From contig NW_024468936.1 of the NCBI RefSeq assembly GCF_010015615.1, positions 1,922,001 to 1,986,000 on the forward strand: DNA of 64,000 nucleotides, in the 5' to 3' direction. Source of the DNA: Cucurbitaria berberidis CBS 394.84. Taxonomy: Eukaryota > Ascomycota > Dothideomycetes > Pleosporales > Cucurbitariaceae. The notes beneath the pieces are model-generated. The model had not been told where the DNA came from, searched no databases, and worked only from the letters and a program-made list of their open reading frames with translations. Positions 32,237-43,632 of this stretch are shown here, in pieces. A program made the translations under genes and the position numbers. Numbering within the stretch: position 1 is the first letter of the stretch; every line of letters starts with the position of its first letter.

Positions 32237-32815
32237 ATGGTCTACGACTTCGCGATCCCAGAAGCACTCACACAGCTCCGTGCGAAGATTGACCAGCCCC
32301 ATAGTATGGGTATGATCATCGGCGTGATGCTATACTACATCGCCCCTCTACTATCAACACATTTAGATAATGCAGCTGCCTTCCAGAACAAAGTGCCCGA
32401 CGCGTTAAAGTGCATGACGGGATTCGTTACAGCAATCGATCAGCACATTGCTTACCTACGATTTACCTACGGGTGCTCGGAGAGGTTCCCTGACGACACG
32501 ATGGTTGATCGCAAGGGACGACGCCCACGGAAAAAGTACATGGAGCGATATACGTATCTTGTCGAAGCCACGTATAAGCATTGCATTCGGGAAGGGTTAC
32601 GCGACATTTTTCAGGCTTGGAGAAAAGAGCAGACGCGGGATTTCAATAAGGGTGTCGATATAGTGCTCTCGGGTATACAGTGGGTCGTGTATCCGGAGAA
32701 GAATGTTGTCGTCGAGGTTGGTGAGGGCGACTGGGCTGTTTGGCTCAGAGCACAGTGCGAAGAACTTGGTATGGAGGAGGCGAGGGCGGGCAGAAAGCTG
32801 CTTGAAGACATGTAG
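32237..32815 (+). CDS. Hypothetical protein, N-terminus probably frameshifted
   Basis: The open frame from ATG 32237 encodes 192 residues (MVYDFAIPEALTQLRAKIDQ ... GRKLLEDM) with no domain I know; it is helical and Trp/Tyr-rich in the second half. The same frame stays open upstream to about 32127 with coding-like residues (VDEVYSPKQLANIKQ, TDYFKPAQTK). An ATG at 32094 in another frame reads NQAHIPPNPPQRGIKRTT before it would meet this frame near 32150. A single-base shift there would join the two. So the true protein probably starts at 32094 and is broken, or starts internally. It lies upstream of coronin in the same direction. Confidence 0.5.
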   Translation: MVYDFAIPEALTQLRAKIDQPHSMGMIIGVMLYYIAPLLSTHLDNAAAFQNKVPDALKCMTGFVTAIDQHIAYLRFTYGCSERFPDDTMVDRKGRRPRKKYMERYTYLVEATYKHCIREGLRDIFQAWRKEQTRDFNKGVDIVLSGIQWVVYPEKNVVVEVGEGDWAVWLRAQCEELGMEEARAGRKLLEDM

Positions 32816-33321
32816 ATGCCTGGGATGTAGATGTAGAGGCTGGGGACGTGGATCGATCGCCCGTCAGCTCCACTAATGGTAGTTGATTCATTGATAGAGA
32901 ACGAGAACTGGTTTGGCTTGAGATGGGAAGAGCGTGATGGTCTTGTCCTGCTTGTGATTGCCAATCAGTAGCTGTTTCGTGACGTGGAGATGTTGCTGTG
33001 CTTCGTATGCGCTGTAGAAACACTGGGGATCCATTCGAGCCAGCTCGCCGCTACGTGTGCGTTCGCATATGTAGTACACGGAGGTTGCCAGGTGGAGTGA
33101 TTGTTTGGACTAGGAACCGTTGGGCAACGCTGCAGAACCAGGGTTCGCTGCCAAGCCGCTCGCTTGCGACCATGCCTGATGCAGTCGGGCGTCCGTTGAA
33201 ACACCATCTCGAAACCATTGCACAGCCCTTTCTCCTCAGCGCCTACTCTCAGCAGCTTCTGGACCTTCGAGGCAGTCATTCCTATCTCATCTTCAAGTCA
33301 GTTTGCATACAAACCGCAACA
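32816..33321. other. Promoter region of coronin
   Basis: Opposing short open frames only. The right part is presumably coronin promoter and 5' UTR. Confidence 0.5.
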
Positions 33322-35470
33322 ATGGCTGGCCGCTTTGTGAGAGCCTCCAAGTATCGTGAGTGGTTTGTACAGCTTCAGCTAAGCTTACGGAACTAACATT
33401 CGCAATTTAGGCCACGTCTTTGGTAAGGGCACGAAGAAGGTACAAACAAAATAACTGGCATACAAGGTCCAGTGCTAATAGAGTTCTAGGAGCAATGCTA
33501 CGACAACCTCCGCATCTCCAAAAATGCCTGGGACACAAACCTGATCAAGGTGCGCACAGCCGCTCACGCGACCTCGAGACACACGCGCTCATACCTCACA
33601 GGCCAATCCCGAATACATCTCAGTCAATTGGGAAGCCAGCGGTGGTGGCGCCTTTGCCGTCATCCCCATCAATGAACGTGGGCGCGCGCCCGATCAGCTC
33701 CCCCTCTTCCGCGGACATACGGCTGCCGTTCTCGACACCGACTGGTACGGGCGCATACTCGATGAGAGAGCAAGGGACAGCGCTAAATATCTCGCAGGAG
33801 TCCCTTCAACGACTCGCTCATCTCGTCTGCCTCGGACGATGGCAAGGTGCGATCCGGCTGTGTACATTAGGTAGAAAGACTCTCACCATGTCTAGGTCTT
33901 CATCTGGAAGGTGCCGGAAGGCTTTGCATTACATACGGATGCTGAGGAGCCCGCCGACGTTGCTCCAGTAGCGAGACTCAGTGGGCACATGAGGTACGAC
34001 CACGCGCTTTCGCATGCAATTGCTTCTAACGTCTGCCCAGGAAAGTTGGCCATGTCCTCTTCAACACCGCCGCCGAGAACGTTCTTGCCAGCGCATCTGG
34101 CGACTACACTGTAAAGCTATGGGACGTCGAAGCAGGCGCTGCAAAACTCACGCTCAAGCACAACGATATTGTGCAGTCGCTGTCCTGGAGTCCCGATGGA
34201 TCGCTACTAGTCACCACAAGCCGAGACAAGAAGCTGCGTCTATGGGACGTGCGACAGGAAAAGCCTGCCCAGGAGGTCGCTGGACACCCAGGCGCGAAGA
34301 ACAGCCGCGCTGTGTGGATGGGCGAGACGGATCGCATTGCGACGACCGGCTTCTCCCGCATGAGTGACCGTCAGCTGGGTCTCTGGGATCCACGCAACCC
34401 GAAAGAACCCATTGGTGGCTTCCAGATCCTCGATTCCATCTCTGGTGTTTGCATGCCTTTCTGGGACGATGGCACGCAGTGTTTGTACCTAGCGGGCAAA
34501 GGGTGAGTCCTCCGCGGCGCCTGCCGTAGACGATACTGACTATTACAGTGACGGAAACATCAGATACTACGAATACGAAAATGACAAGTTCGAATACTTG
34601 TCCGAGTACAAGTCGGGCGATCCTCAGCGAGGTATCGCCTTCCTTCCCAAGCGCGGCATCAACCTTCATGAGAACGAAGTGCTCCGCTGCTTCAAGACCG
34701 TGAACGACAGCTACGTCGAGCCCATCTCCTTCATCGTACCCCGCCGATCCGAGATGTTCCAGAGCGACATCTACCCACCGACAACGGGCCTGAAGGCCGG
34801 TACAACATCGTCCGAGTGGTTTGGCGGTAAGACCGCTTTGCCCCCGAAGATCTCCCTAGAGAGCGTGTATGACGGTGAGGCTCCCAAGGAGGTCGCATCC
34901 GATTACAAACCTCAACAAGCAGCACCAGCGCCCTCACCGACCAAGTCTGAGCCACCAAAGGCTGCCGCAGAGCCTGCGCCCACACCTGTAGCGTCGCGTG
35001 GACCACCACCATCGATGAAGGACAACAAGGACTCGCTAGCAGCTGGAGCATCGAAGTTTGCAGACAAAGACGACGTCTCAGACAACGAGAGCACATCCAG
35101 CTTCGAAGAGGTGTCAAAGCCAACTGCGCGCCACACGGTCACTGCCTCGCGGCAAGAAGAGAAGACTAAGGGGCCAGTTATTACCAAGGAGCCAGAGCAG
35201 CCCAAGCCTACTGCTGCACCTACCCCTGCGCCTACATCCGCACCTAGTTCTGGTGGCCCTGGTGCGGCCCTTCGAGACGCGCTAGGCGATATCAAGTCGC
35301 AGATCGAGCACCAGAACAGAGTCATGTCGGATCAGTCTGATCAGATAGCACTGCTTCTGCGCGAAGTTGGCCAACTCAAGACCAAAGTAGGCTCGCAAGG
35401 GCCATCCGATCGCGAAAAGGATGAGCGTATCAGGCAGCTCGAACTAGAGCTCGAGGAGGCGAGGTCCTAA
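33322..35470 (+). CDS. crn1: Coronin, actin-binding WD40 protein
   Basis: Eight exons (33322-33355, 33411-33439, 33490-33549, 33602-33744, 33798-33846, 33896-33993, 34041-34502, 34549-35470) give 598 residues, with all junctions in frame. Coronin binds F-actin and the Arp2/3 complex at cortical patches. The N-terminus AGRFVRASKYRHVFGKGTKK is the coronin signature. Seven-blade propeller repeats follow, with SGHMRKVGHVLFNTAAENVL, GDYTVKLWDVEAG and DKKLRLWDVRQ, then DPRNPKEPIGGFQILD and the C-terminal coronin extension EPISFIVPRRSEMFQSDIYP. A Pro/Ala/Ser-rich linker (about 400-530) leads to a coiled coil at the end (QIEHQNRVMSDQSDQIALLL ... RQLELELEEA) that would mediate oligomerisation. The dense 5' introns of about 50 nt are typical. 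No anomaly seen. Confidence 0.95.
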
Positions 35471-36159
35471 GCTTGCAAATCGACGATTGAAGATTACCTA
35501 TACCTCTTGATAGACTGGAGGTGAGCTTGTAGTCATGAGCATAGGCTTGAGTTGGTAGCGAAGTTGGATAGACGATTGGACGGCGTAAGCCTTGCCTTTT
35601 TTTCACTGTCATTGTTTGTTGAGCAACCATGTGGCTACGGGGAAAAAACCGACGAGGGTTGACGTGTGATGATTGAGAGGTGGCTATTTGTGTATGCGTA
35701 TTGTACTCTTGCTTTGTGAGCAAGGTGTTTGGGTTAGCGGCATTTTGTAGGAAATCCATTCAGTCATTCATTTTCTGCTGACCTAAATCTTTCGTTGCGA
35801 AAGAGCATATCTTTCCTACTTGTCGACGTGCGCAGGTTCGCCTAGGACGCCACAGGCATTTGGGGCTCCGAGACGAGGAGCGCCTTGCCCTCTTAGTACT
35901 TTTGCATATAGTTGTTTGCACGCCGTCAGGGCAAATAGCTAACGCAGATCCAAAAGAAACAATCCTTTCTACCCTTAATCTTATAACTACCCTCATCTCT
36001 AGTTTAGTCATACTTTTGACTGCCCAGTTCTTGGCTCATGGTCAGTTTCCAACGCAATTCGAACAAACATGGTGTCGGTGATAGACGTACTTTGAGGCGT
36101 GCTTGTAACATTGGTGGAAGAGATGAGTTTCCGTGATTGTTGTAACGTCGTCGAGCGTT
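35471..36159. other. Coronin 3' region
   Basis: No gene recognised between coronin and the GT-rich repeat tract. Confidence 0.5.
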
Positions 36160-36300
36160 AATTTTGTTTGATCTGGTTTGATTTCGTCTGGTTCGGTATA
36201 ATCTGGTTTAGTTTAGTTTCGTTTAGCTTGGTAGTAATTTCTTCTGGTTTGGTCTGGTGTGATCTGGTTTGGTTTAATTTGATTTGTTCTGGTTTCGATA
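36160..36300 (+). repeat. Degenerate GT-rich low-complexity tract 1
   Basis: About 140 bases made of varied copies of units like TCTGGTTTGAT and TGGTTTAGT. The plus strand is almost purine/pyrimidine-skewed with few A and C. It lies downstream of the HET gene. Confidence 0.75.
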
Positions 36301-36394
36301 CTATGCCGTTTAGTGTGTTGCAACACCACTTTTACAGTTGCAAAGAGCTCTCCGAGCTTTATAAGTTTTTCTTCTCCCTCGGGGCACAATATTA

Positions 36395-36475
36395 ATCTGG
36401 GTTGGTTTAGTTTAGTTTAGTTCGGCTTGGTTTGGTTTGATTTGGTTTGTTCAGTTTGTTCAGTTTGTGCTGTGC
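36395..36475 (+). repeat. Degenerate GT-rich low-complexity tract 2
   Basis: Same kind of repeat as tract 1 (GGTTTAGTTTAGTTTAG, TTGGTTTGGTTTGATTTGG, then TTTGTTCAG x2), ending close to the HET stop codon on the opposite strand. Probably part of that gene's 3' region. Confidence 0.75.
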
Positions 36476-36496
36476 GATCAGTTACAGCATTCATCT

Positions 36497-38343
36497 TCAA
36501 TATATCAATACAGTGTGTGCATCATGGCCATCTTTCACCGCCTCGCCATCCATGATGCCGTGAACATAAGCATCGCCCACCAAGGTCAGCCTGTTCGTCT
36601 GATCACCAACATCACCCCGCTCGAACTTGCGCATAAGAAACGGTACCTTCCCCCCGTGGAAAACCCACACTTGATCTCCTGGCAGGGTGTGGGGTGGGCC
36701 GATACCTATATAGCCCGACTCGGTGATGAAGAAAGCGTGATTGGGTACCATGCCGCGAAGGGATTCGAGAACAGGATTAGGGACTTCGGGCTTTCCCTGC
36801 GCTATTCGGTCCCTGGCTTGCGTGAAGGGCTTCTCATGTGAGTCTTTGGCGCGTTCGATGGGGAACTCGTCCATGATTAGGTCGCCTATCATGGCCCGCC
36901 ATAGAGCTGAGCTCCACGATCCGCCTCCGGGATACGTTTTCAGGTCTGTTTGAGAAGCCATGAATCGTTGTACTAGTTCTTCGGAGCTGGACATGATGTC
37001 CCAAACTCTGCTTCTGAGTAAGGGTTCATCGTCCGCAACTGTGTATACCTCGTTGACATCCAACACCTGATCGACTAGGGCTCCAGTCAGAGCAAGAGTC
37101 TTTCCTGCATTTGAGACTGCGAATTGAAGCTCTCGTGTACCGCCGGCCGAGAACTGTCCATAGCGATGGGAGTGGCCCCACCACTTTAGTTGGCGCTTGC
37201 CCACGCGATTAGAACATGCAAAGTCAATAGCCCAAGTCGGCAACTGTAACGTTCTATGCGCCATCTCGCTAGCAGCTACCAATGGCCTGAGGCCTCCTTC
37301 ATATCGAATGAGATCCAGCGTGACCTGTGAAAATAACAAAGGCACAGAGACCAAGTAACTGCAACTCTGCGCATTTGGCAGGATGTTTGCAGGAAGCAGG
37401 CCCAATAGAGCGTATACTTTGTCTCGCGGGTCTGTGGCTTGTCGATGACGCCACCGCATGAACAAGTCCAGCGGCTCTTCGCCATTCTGAGAGTGCAGGA
37501 ATCCGTGTACCGGATATAACAGCCATCGAAGTAATTCATCATGCTGTCTGCGTCGTGCCTGGAACGCGACCGAGAAGGAGGTCAAGTTGCCGCGCGGTCC
37601 GTGTTTGAGGCGTCGAGCTACAAGCATCACGTCTTTGCGCGATATTGAAAGGGGCCCCCAGACTAATTCAGCGGAGTCTGGGAGAATGGATTCCTGAATG
37701 GTCCAGATTCGCTGCCACCAGGGATTGCCATACATAGCGAAGGCAGCAAAGGCTTTCCGAGCCTTTTCGCCTTGGTGGCCATCTTGTAATAGAGTTGGGA
37801 GCTCCTGTTCAGAACGCTCGCGAGGCAGCGCAAGGTCTTTCTCTGCTACTGATGTTATGAAATCGAAAACAGCTTCCGCATCCTCCTGGCCGAAGCCCTG
37901 GGTGGCATCGGGGATCTCTCCGAGCCACAATACGCAGTGAGAACAAGCTCTATAGGTATCTCTCATCAACGAAACCTGTATCTCTTTCTCGCTGATATCC
38001 CACTGATTAATGCAGAGTTGGTCGATCCATATCGCGCGTTTCCTGTCAGAATATCGGAGGCGTCTGAGGGCAGAATAAAGATTTAGCGTGATGAGGACGC
38101 GCTGGCCTGATACTTCAATGCTCTTGGTGTCGGGGGACTCTCCCCAGACGTACGACAAGGCCTCGTAGGCTGCATTTCCGTCAAGACTTACTATTCGAAT
38201 GTCACATTTCACGACATCGTTCCAGCTGCCTGGCAATAAATCTAAAACGCGGATTTCGCGGCCGGAAGGGCGGGGTGCTTCTACTCATATTAAGCGATGG
38301 CTCGAAGAAACGGTGGCTGATAGATACCGGAAGATCCCATCAT
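36497..38343 (-). CDS. HET domain (heterokaryon incompatibility) protein
   Basis: Protein of the fungal HET superfamily; members can trigger incompatibility cell death after non-self contact. The main open frame begins before LLPGSWNDVVKCDIRIVSL and carries the three HET blocks: YEALSYVWGE, IWIDQLCINQ(W)D and RIWTIQE. The domain is followed by a conserved region with DPRDKVYALLGLLP and a long C-terminal part of unknown fold. The start needs an extra exon: ATG at 38343, donor GTATCT, 44-nt intron 38327-38284 and acceptor GAG would give a 600-residue protein in frame. However, residues inside that intron read GIYQP, a usual start of HET proteins, so the 5' end may instead be damaged by a frameshift and a stop. 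The domain itself is intact. Confidence 0.85.
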
Positions 38344-39799
38344 CGAAGCCTGGGTTCTCTCTGCTACAGAGAACGTTTCGTTAGTAGCGATGCGCTCATC
38401 CTCGCAAGTGAAGGTTTTGTGTCGCCGATGGTGACTTGTGGGTTGGCCTCGTCAGCGGCAGGCTGACTACTGGAAATCAGTTCCTTGGCTGCAGCCCCAT
38501 GTCTACCTACTCAGCTAAGAGTTCTTGTTTGGTCTGAAATTCGCATTCTTTAAATTTTCAAATTTATGATCAACCAAAGCCCCCTTACCAAACTCTTTTT
38601 GAAGACATCGAATAGTTTGTGACCACGGTGGAAGCTAACCTCGGCACCTGCGGTTCGTCGTGCGCGGAGCGTCCCCATCGAGCTTAGAAAATACTCTATC
38701 CGGATCATCTCTATCGTTGAGGCATCGAAAACATGCCGAATAAAGTTGGAAAAGGCCGCGTTTTGATGCCAAACGGTTTTACTCATGTGGCAAGAGGGGA
38801 GGCAGTGCGATAACAGTCATTCCGCTTCTCCGAGCGACCTCCATACCAACTCCACACTTCCAGACATGCTCTCGCAAGCTAATATCGACGCCATGATATC
38901 CACGATCATATTGTGAGTTATCCATGATGGGATTCGAAGTGACGCAGCTGATATTATCCGTAGCGGATCTACTAGAGCAGAAGTTTTGCATCGGGTTCAC
39001 CGGAGTCACGCTCCGTCGCATCGACGCTTGCCGCTCAGTAGCATCTCTACCAGCCATACTGGCGCGAGCTAGAACCTCTCATTTCCGGCCGAAAGCTGAT
39101 ATTACCGGAGGATTTTACGCATCCTTCGTTATGGGATGCCGCGCAGCCGCTGACAACGCGCCCAGCCCTGCAGAAAGCTTACGCAGCTGCTGCACAACGA
39201 CATCATCCATCATCACTCATCAAATACACCTGTGGCACAGGCAAGGTTGCGGCACCAGTCGGGAAGCTGACCTTGGGTGACCTTGCTGAGACATTCATAG
39301 CCAAGCGCTTGACTGGAACTTGGCAAAGCTTGTGCCCCGATTTTGTGAGGCATTTTCTGACGCCACAAAGCTTGGTTACGCTTGGTTAAGCTTAGCCTCG
39401 TAACTCCCCCTTGTCAACATGCAGGGCGACCAGGTCTGATGCAGCTGTTTACGAGTGTCACGTCGGGGAGCCAGTCATGTTCCGTGGAGCACACTGCCAG
39501 AAGAGCTGAGCCACCATTCCTGTGGTCCTTCGTTTTCAGCTGCGCCTCTTGAGATTGGTGTAGAGGTGTTTTAGAACCGATAGTATGGGGTGTGAGGCGG
39601 TGTGGAGGCCAGGCAACCAATGGAACAGATGGCAGTGACCAGGCATCGAAACTTGGACACGCGGACCCTATGTCAAGGTCGGCTGGGTGAGCCTGAGTCC
39701 AGTCAACATGCTGGGGCTTACCAACGGCTATGACGATTCTGGAGACGCTCCGGGTCAATAAACACATAGGACCCGTGATTGGTGTGGTGCCAGGCAAAG
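38344..39799. other. 1.5 kb intergenic region
   Basis: No gene recognised. Around 39300-39410 the motif AAGCTTGG recurs several times (AAGCTTG, AAGCTTGGTTACGCTTGG), a minor local repetition. The right end is the promoter of the small Cys-rich gene. Confidence 0.45.
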
Positions 39800-39806
39800 T
39801 ATAAAG
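39800..39806 (+). promoter_or_regulatory. TATA box of the metallothionein-like gene
   Basis: Perfect TATAAAG, followed by a CT-rich stretch (ACCTCATCTCCTCG) typical of transcription starts of highly expressed fungal genes. The leader to the start codon would be about 190 bases including an intron. Confidence 0.55.
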
Positions 39807-40021
39807 AGAGGCTACTCTACCCACGAACACACCTCATCTCCTCGTTCATCTTCCAAAACACAGCAACACCTCGATTTCTGAAGTCCTCGTCAACCAGGTA
39901 CATCGACAAGAAGCTACCCACTTCTTAACCTCCAATCCTACACTAGCCAGTAAGACCCATGTCTTCAGCCTCGTGGTCAAATCAAGACTGACATTCGTAG
40001 ACCTCACAACACACAATCAAC

Positions 40022-40141
40022 ATGCCTGCCAGCATCGCTTCCTCCGTCTCCTCCATCATCAAGCCCCAGCCCGTCCTCTCTTGCGGCGAGTCCTGCGATT
40101 GCTGTGGTTGCGACGAGTCCTGCTGGTGTGTCGTCATGTAA
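40022..40141 (+). CDS. Metallothionein-like small cysteine-rich peptide (39 aa)
   Basis: Open frame of 39 codons, below usual gene-calling size. The N-terminal half (MPASIASSVSSIIKPQPVLS) is uncharged and Ser-rich; the C-terminal half is CGESCDCCGCDESCWC plus VVM, seven cysteines in 16 residues with C-x-C and CC pairs. Fungal copper metallothioneins are similarly short, but this sequence is not the classic Neurospora type. Context supports expression: a TATA box at 39800, a CT-rich initiator, a 5' UTR intron at 39950-40000 (GTAAGAC, branch GACTGAC, acceptor TCGTAG) and a start context CAACATGCC. It would bind metal ions in the cytosol; that role is inferred from composition. Chance cannot be fully excluded for so short a frame, but the promoter architecture makes it likely real. 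Confidence 0.6.
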   Translation: MPASIASSVSSIIKPQPVLSCGESCDCCGCDESCWCVVM

Positions 40142-40524
40142 ACGGTCGACAACCAACACATGTACACGGCGATAATGATTGGATGTGAAGGAGATTTTTA
40201 GCGCGGAGGCGGAGTTTGGGCACGTCGATACCTTCATCAATCCATTTTCTTATCAACTGGTCTCCTTGTCGTCACGATGGATTGTCTATCAAATGTATCA
40301 TGACAACACGAAGTTGTTTCCACATGGCCAATGTGATGCTATCATACGTCGTTGCCGACAAACTGCTTCTAGTGTTTTGAGCTCCTTCTCACATGTGAAG
40401 TAAGACATTTTCTCATAAGCACAAGATTACGGCAAAGTGACATGCCAACAGTAAAAATAAACATCATCGAGATCGTATATACCTTCTGGGCTCGAGTACT
40501 TAGGTGTCCCCGTTCTTGAAGAAT
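40142..40524. other. 3' region of the metallothionein-like gene
   Basis: No gene recognised. Confidence 0.5.
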
Positions 40525-41018
40525 TCAACAAGTATAGGAACACCAAAAGCGTAGTGGATGTGCACAAGTAACCCACTGTCCGACCCAGACCCAGGAGCTT
40601 GAAACCACTTGGTACTGCCTTTTGGAAGATACCAGCGGGATCTTATCTCTTACTGCTTTCTCGAAGTGCCGCCAAGCTCTTATCGCCATAACTCCGAAAT
40701 ACATCCTCCTTATAGTAGGCATAGTTAGCGATCTAAGCAATCTGCCTTTCTCACTGGCCATAGCCCGGTTCTTTGCCAGCAGCCCTTCAACCTTTGCATG
40801 GATACGTTCATTATCCAACTGCGAGTCCCACGTCGGATTCGGAGGACGATGAACAAGGGACCATCATCGGGATCAATGTCCTTCGCATTGTCTCCGCATC
40901 TCTTTGAATTTAGAAGCAGCGCCTTGGTCAAAGTGAAAACTCCGAGAGAAGATATGAGACCTTCCGCAACTTTCAACGAGTCCAGTAATTCTGACCAGGC
41001 TTGATGCGTATTTGCCAC
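40525..41018 (-). CDS. Hypothetical, two overlapping minus-strand frames, possibly one broken gene
   Basis: One frame (41018-40725) reads HQAWSELLDSLKVAEGLISS and a second (40818-40525) reads NERIHAKVEGLLAKNRAMAS, then SLTMPTIRRMYFGVMAIRAW. Both are helical and coding-like, and the second remains open upstream for some 40 bases in another phase. No intron joins them convincingly, so a frameshift near 40830 is possible. The first frame also continues upstream of 41018 for about 70 bases. I recognise no family; weak support as a gene. Confidence 0.35.
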
Positions 41019-41360
41019 GAAGAAAACATCTGGTCGTATTGCGTGGGTGGCATTAAACGATCTAAAAGAGGTCTGACTGATTTCACCAGGGTGCTGATTT
41101 CAACGACATCCGTGGGTTTTGTGCCAACGCTCTAGAACGTCTTGCCGATTATGCGTTCAGAAGATGGCAACAGGCTCGATATTAGCGTCTCAAAGTACAT
41201 ATGGCATGTGTTAGGTAATGATGTGCTTATGTTGTGCAAAAGTTAGCTAAGATTTTCCAGGTGTCAGAGTATAGAGCTCACTAACTATGCAATTATAGAT
41301 TATAGGAGCTCGCTAACTATGTTATCAGCATGTAGACCATGCAAGACGTATAACGACTGC
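41019..41360. other. Intergenic
   Basis: A 30-codon plus-strand stretch ending near 41185 reads coding-like but has no start or context. Nothing else seen. Confidence 0.4.
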
Positions 41361-43077
41361 TCAAGACAGAGTCGACAACGCCCCCATAACGATCTTCGAA
41401 CATGCCTTATCGTACTTCTCAGGTTTGGCAAACGTTGCCTTCGGCTTGTTCGCTACGGCGATCTCGATCCAACTGTTCGTGTTGGGGTCATATTGAGGCC
41501 ACCCGAATTTGGCCAGACCCCTCTTTGGATTATCAGCAAACGCGGCAACCGCTCGCTGGAAGAGTTTAGATGTGTCTTTCTGTGCTTGTGAAGCAGGGAG
41601 GCCACTAGCATCCTGTGAGCCACCGAGAATCATGTGCAGTTCAGTGCCGTGGTAGGCACCACTGGTTGGATAGAGCCGGGTGTTATTCCAGTCACCAAAG
41701 TAGCGATAGACCCAATTTGGGACCTTGGCTTTGACGCGCTGTCTAGCCTCGTAGGAATGTGGGCACACGAATGACTCCAAGAGGAATTTCGCCGCTTGCT
41801 CTTCGGTAACGTTGCGACCTTGTGCAAATGCAGGAATTACGTAGTAGCCTTGTTCGTAATTGTTGTGCCCATGAAAATACGGGATTTTGGCAAAGCTGCC
41901 CAATGACGCGAGGGAGAGGTAATCGCCAAAGATGATCTTGTTGTCAATCATGGGGTAAAAAGGCGGCGTTGATCGAACCGGGCTTCCCCCTGGGCTAGGA
42001 GAAATCTTGGATACGGCGGATGAAACTGCTTGCCACGGTTGTTCGCGCATGCACTTGAGTGTTTCGTTCTTTGCTACACAACCGAGCAAGGCAGAAAGCT
42101 GGTACCAGTTGTCTTTCTGTTTCTGAGGCGTATTCATGGGGAAGCTGAAGGCATTTCCGGAAGTCGACATGAGGCCGTGAGCGATGGGATTTCGCCTGTA
42201 AGCATATGACCACCAGTCCACGGCGGCGCCACCGGAAGATTGGCCGGCGATGACAATTTTCTTGGGACTGCCTCCAAAAGCCGCAATATTCTTCTGTAGC
42301 CATTCAACAGCATGGCGCTGATCTCGCAATCCAAGATTTGTGTCAGCATCGGGGGCGCCAGGGAATCCAAATACATTCAAGCGATAGTTGACCGTAACAA
42401 CGATGAGGTCTTCGGAATTGGCAAGGTATTGACCATTTGCGAACGGCGTATTCGTGTTGCCACCAGCGAAACCTGGATAAGTTAGTAAAATATGATGGCA
42501 AATAGAGACTGGAAAGTGACTAACGTCCTCCATGAAACAAGACGAAGACAGGCTTGTCTGCCTTTGAAGATCTTGCCCTTTGTTTTGACCAAATGTTCAA
42601 AGTCAGACAATCTTCATTTCGTTGTGTTCCAGCAGCACCGGTAAAAGAGCCCAGTACACGAGCTGCTTGAGGGGTAAACCCGGAGGATAATGGTTGAACG
42701 GCAGCTTGTTGGGGGCAGTCACTTGCATGGTCAGATCAAAATGACATAGGTTTGCACCTTAGGTACCTACTATCCCTATACTCACTATTAGCCAAATCTT
42801 CTTAATATAAATAGAATATGAAGCGTGCGCTTACGAATGTGGTCGCATTGTACGGTGCCTTGGTCTTGTACTTTTGCGGTGCTGCAAATCGCAAGTCTCC
42901 CAGCGGTGGCTGCGCGTATGGAATCCCCAGGTACTCCCAGACATTTTTGACATTCGGTGAATGATGACCTGTAATCAATCCATTTTCCGTCTTAACAGTA
43001 TTGAAGCTTGATCCTGGTGCGCCCAGTGATAGCTTCGAGGCACAAAGCCAGAGCGCGATGCTTACGAACCCGCGCAT
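41361..43077 (-). CDS. Secreted type-B carboxylesterase/lipase
   Basis: Alpha/beta-hydrolase of the carboxylesterase type B (cholinesterase-like) family. Exon 1 begins at 43077 with a signal peptide (MRGFVSIALWLCASKLSLGA) and reads NVWEYLGIPYAQPPLGDLRF. Exon 2 (42721-42525) has DCPQQAAVQPL, EDCLTLNIW and VFVLFHGG. Exon 3 (42472-41361) has TVNYRLNVFGFP, the nucleophile elbow GQSSGGAAVD (usually GESAGG), the acidic residue in NNYEQGYY and the His in YHGTELHMILG. The triad is therefore present. The best donor after exon 1 (GTAAGC at 42834) followed by the acceptor at 42722 gives a stop at once; a weaker donor at 42853 (GTACAA) keeps frame and gives about 510 residues but drops the usual YNATTF segment. 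The copy may be damaged or use the weak donor. Confidence 0.82.
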
Positions 43078-43632
43078 CTTGTGGTTGCCGTTCGAGAAGT
43101 GCTATAGGCGATGAGAAGGAGGGAACAGCTGTGATTGTGGCAAATAAGCCCTGCCAGGGCGGCTTACAAGGTTCTTCCTGAGATTGCGGCGTACGCTACG
43201 GCCAAGCAGAGAGGCGGGTTGGCAGCCAATCTTAGTTAAACTGCTGCGGGATACAAGTGTCTTGGGGTATGCCGAGGCTCGCCCCTAATAAGTCTACACA
43301 TGTTGTTCTACGACATTCAAACATTCAAACATACAAAAGCTGTTACTAAAACAAATTCTGGAATAACGCTGAGTCTTAAATCATATTGATTACTTATTGT
43401 ACGCAACAGTCGTGCGAACTAAAGGTAGGTGTTCTTGTTTCTTTGCGCTGCTACATACTAATGCGCGTAATTTTGCTTGCCGTCTCCGCGTCTTACTAGA
43501 CTTTTTGCGTTTAGCGCAAATTCAAGTGTGGTGCACACATGCAAGCCAGCGAGTCCTAGGTAATCATGGCTCCTTACTATGGAAGTATAAAGCAAAGGAA
43601 TATCACCTTAATCTGTATGAAATACCTCGCCA
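43078..43632. other. Promoter side of the carboxylesterase gene
   Basis: No gene recognised; the tandem repeat array starts at the right end. Confidence 0.5.

Noticed and set aside
41085..41185. Coding-like plus-strand stretch ending in a stop near 41185
   Set aside because: Only 30 codons, no start and no partner exon; the minus-strand frames overlap its surroundings.
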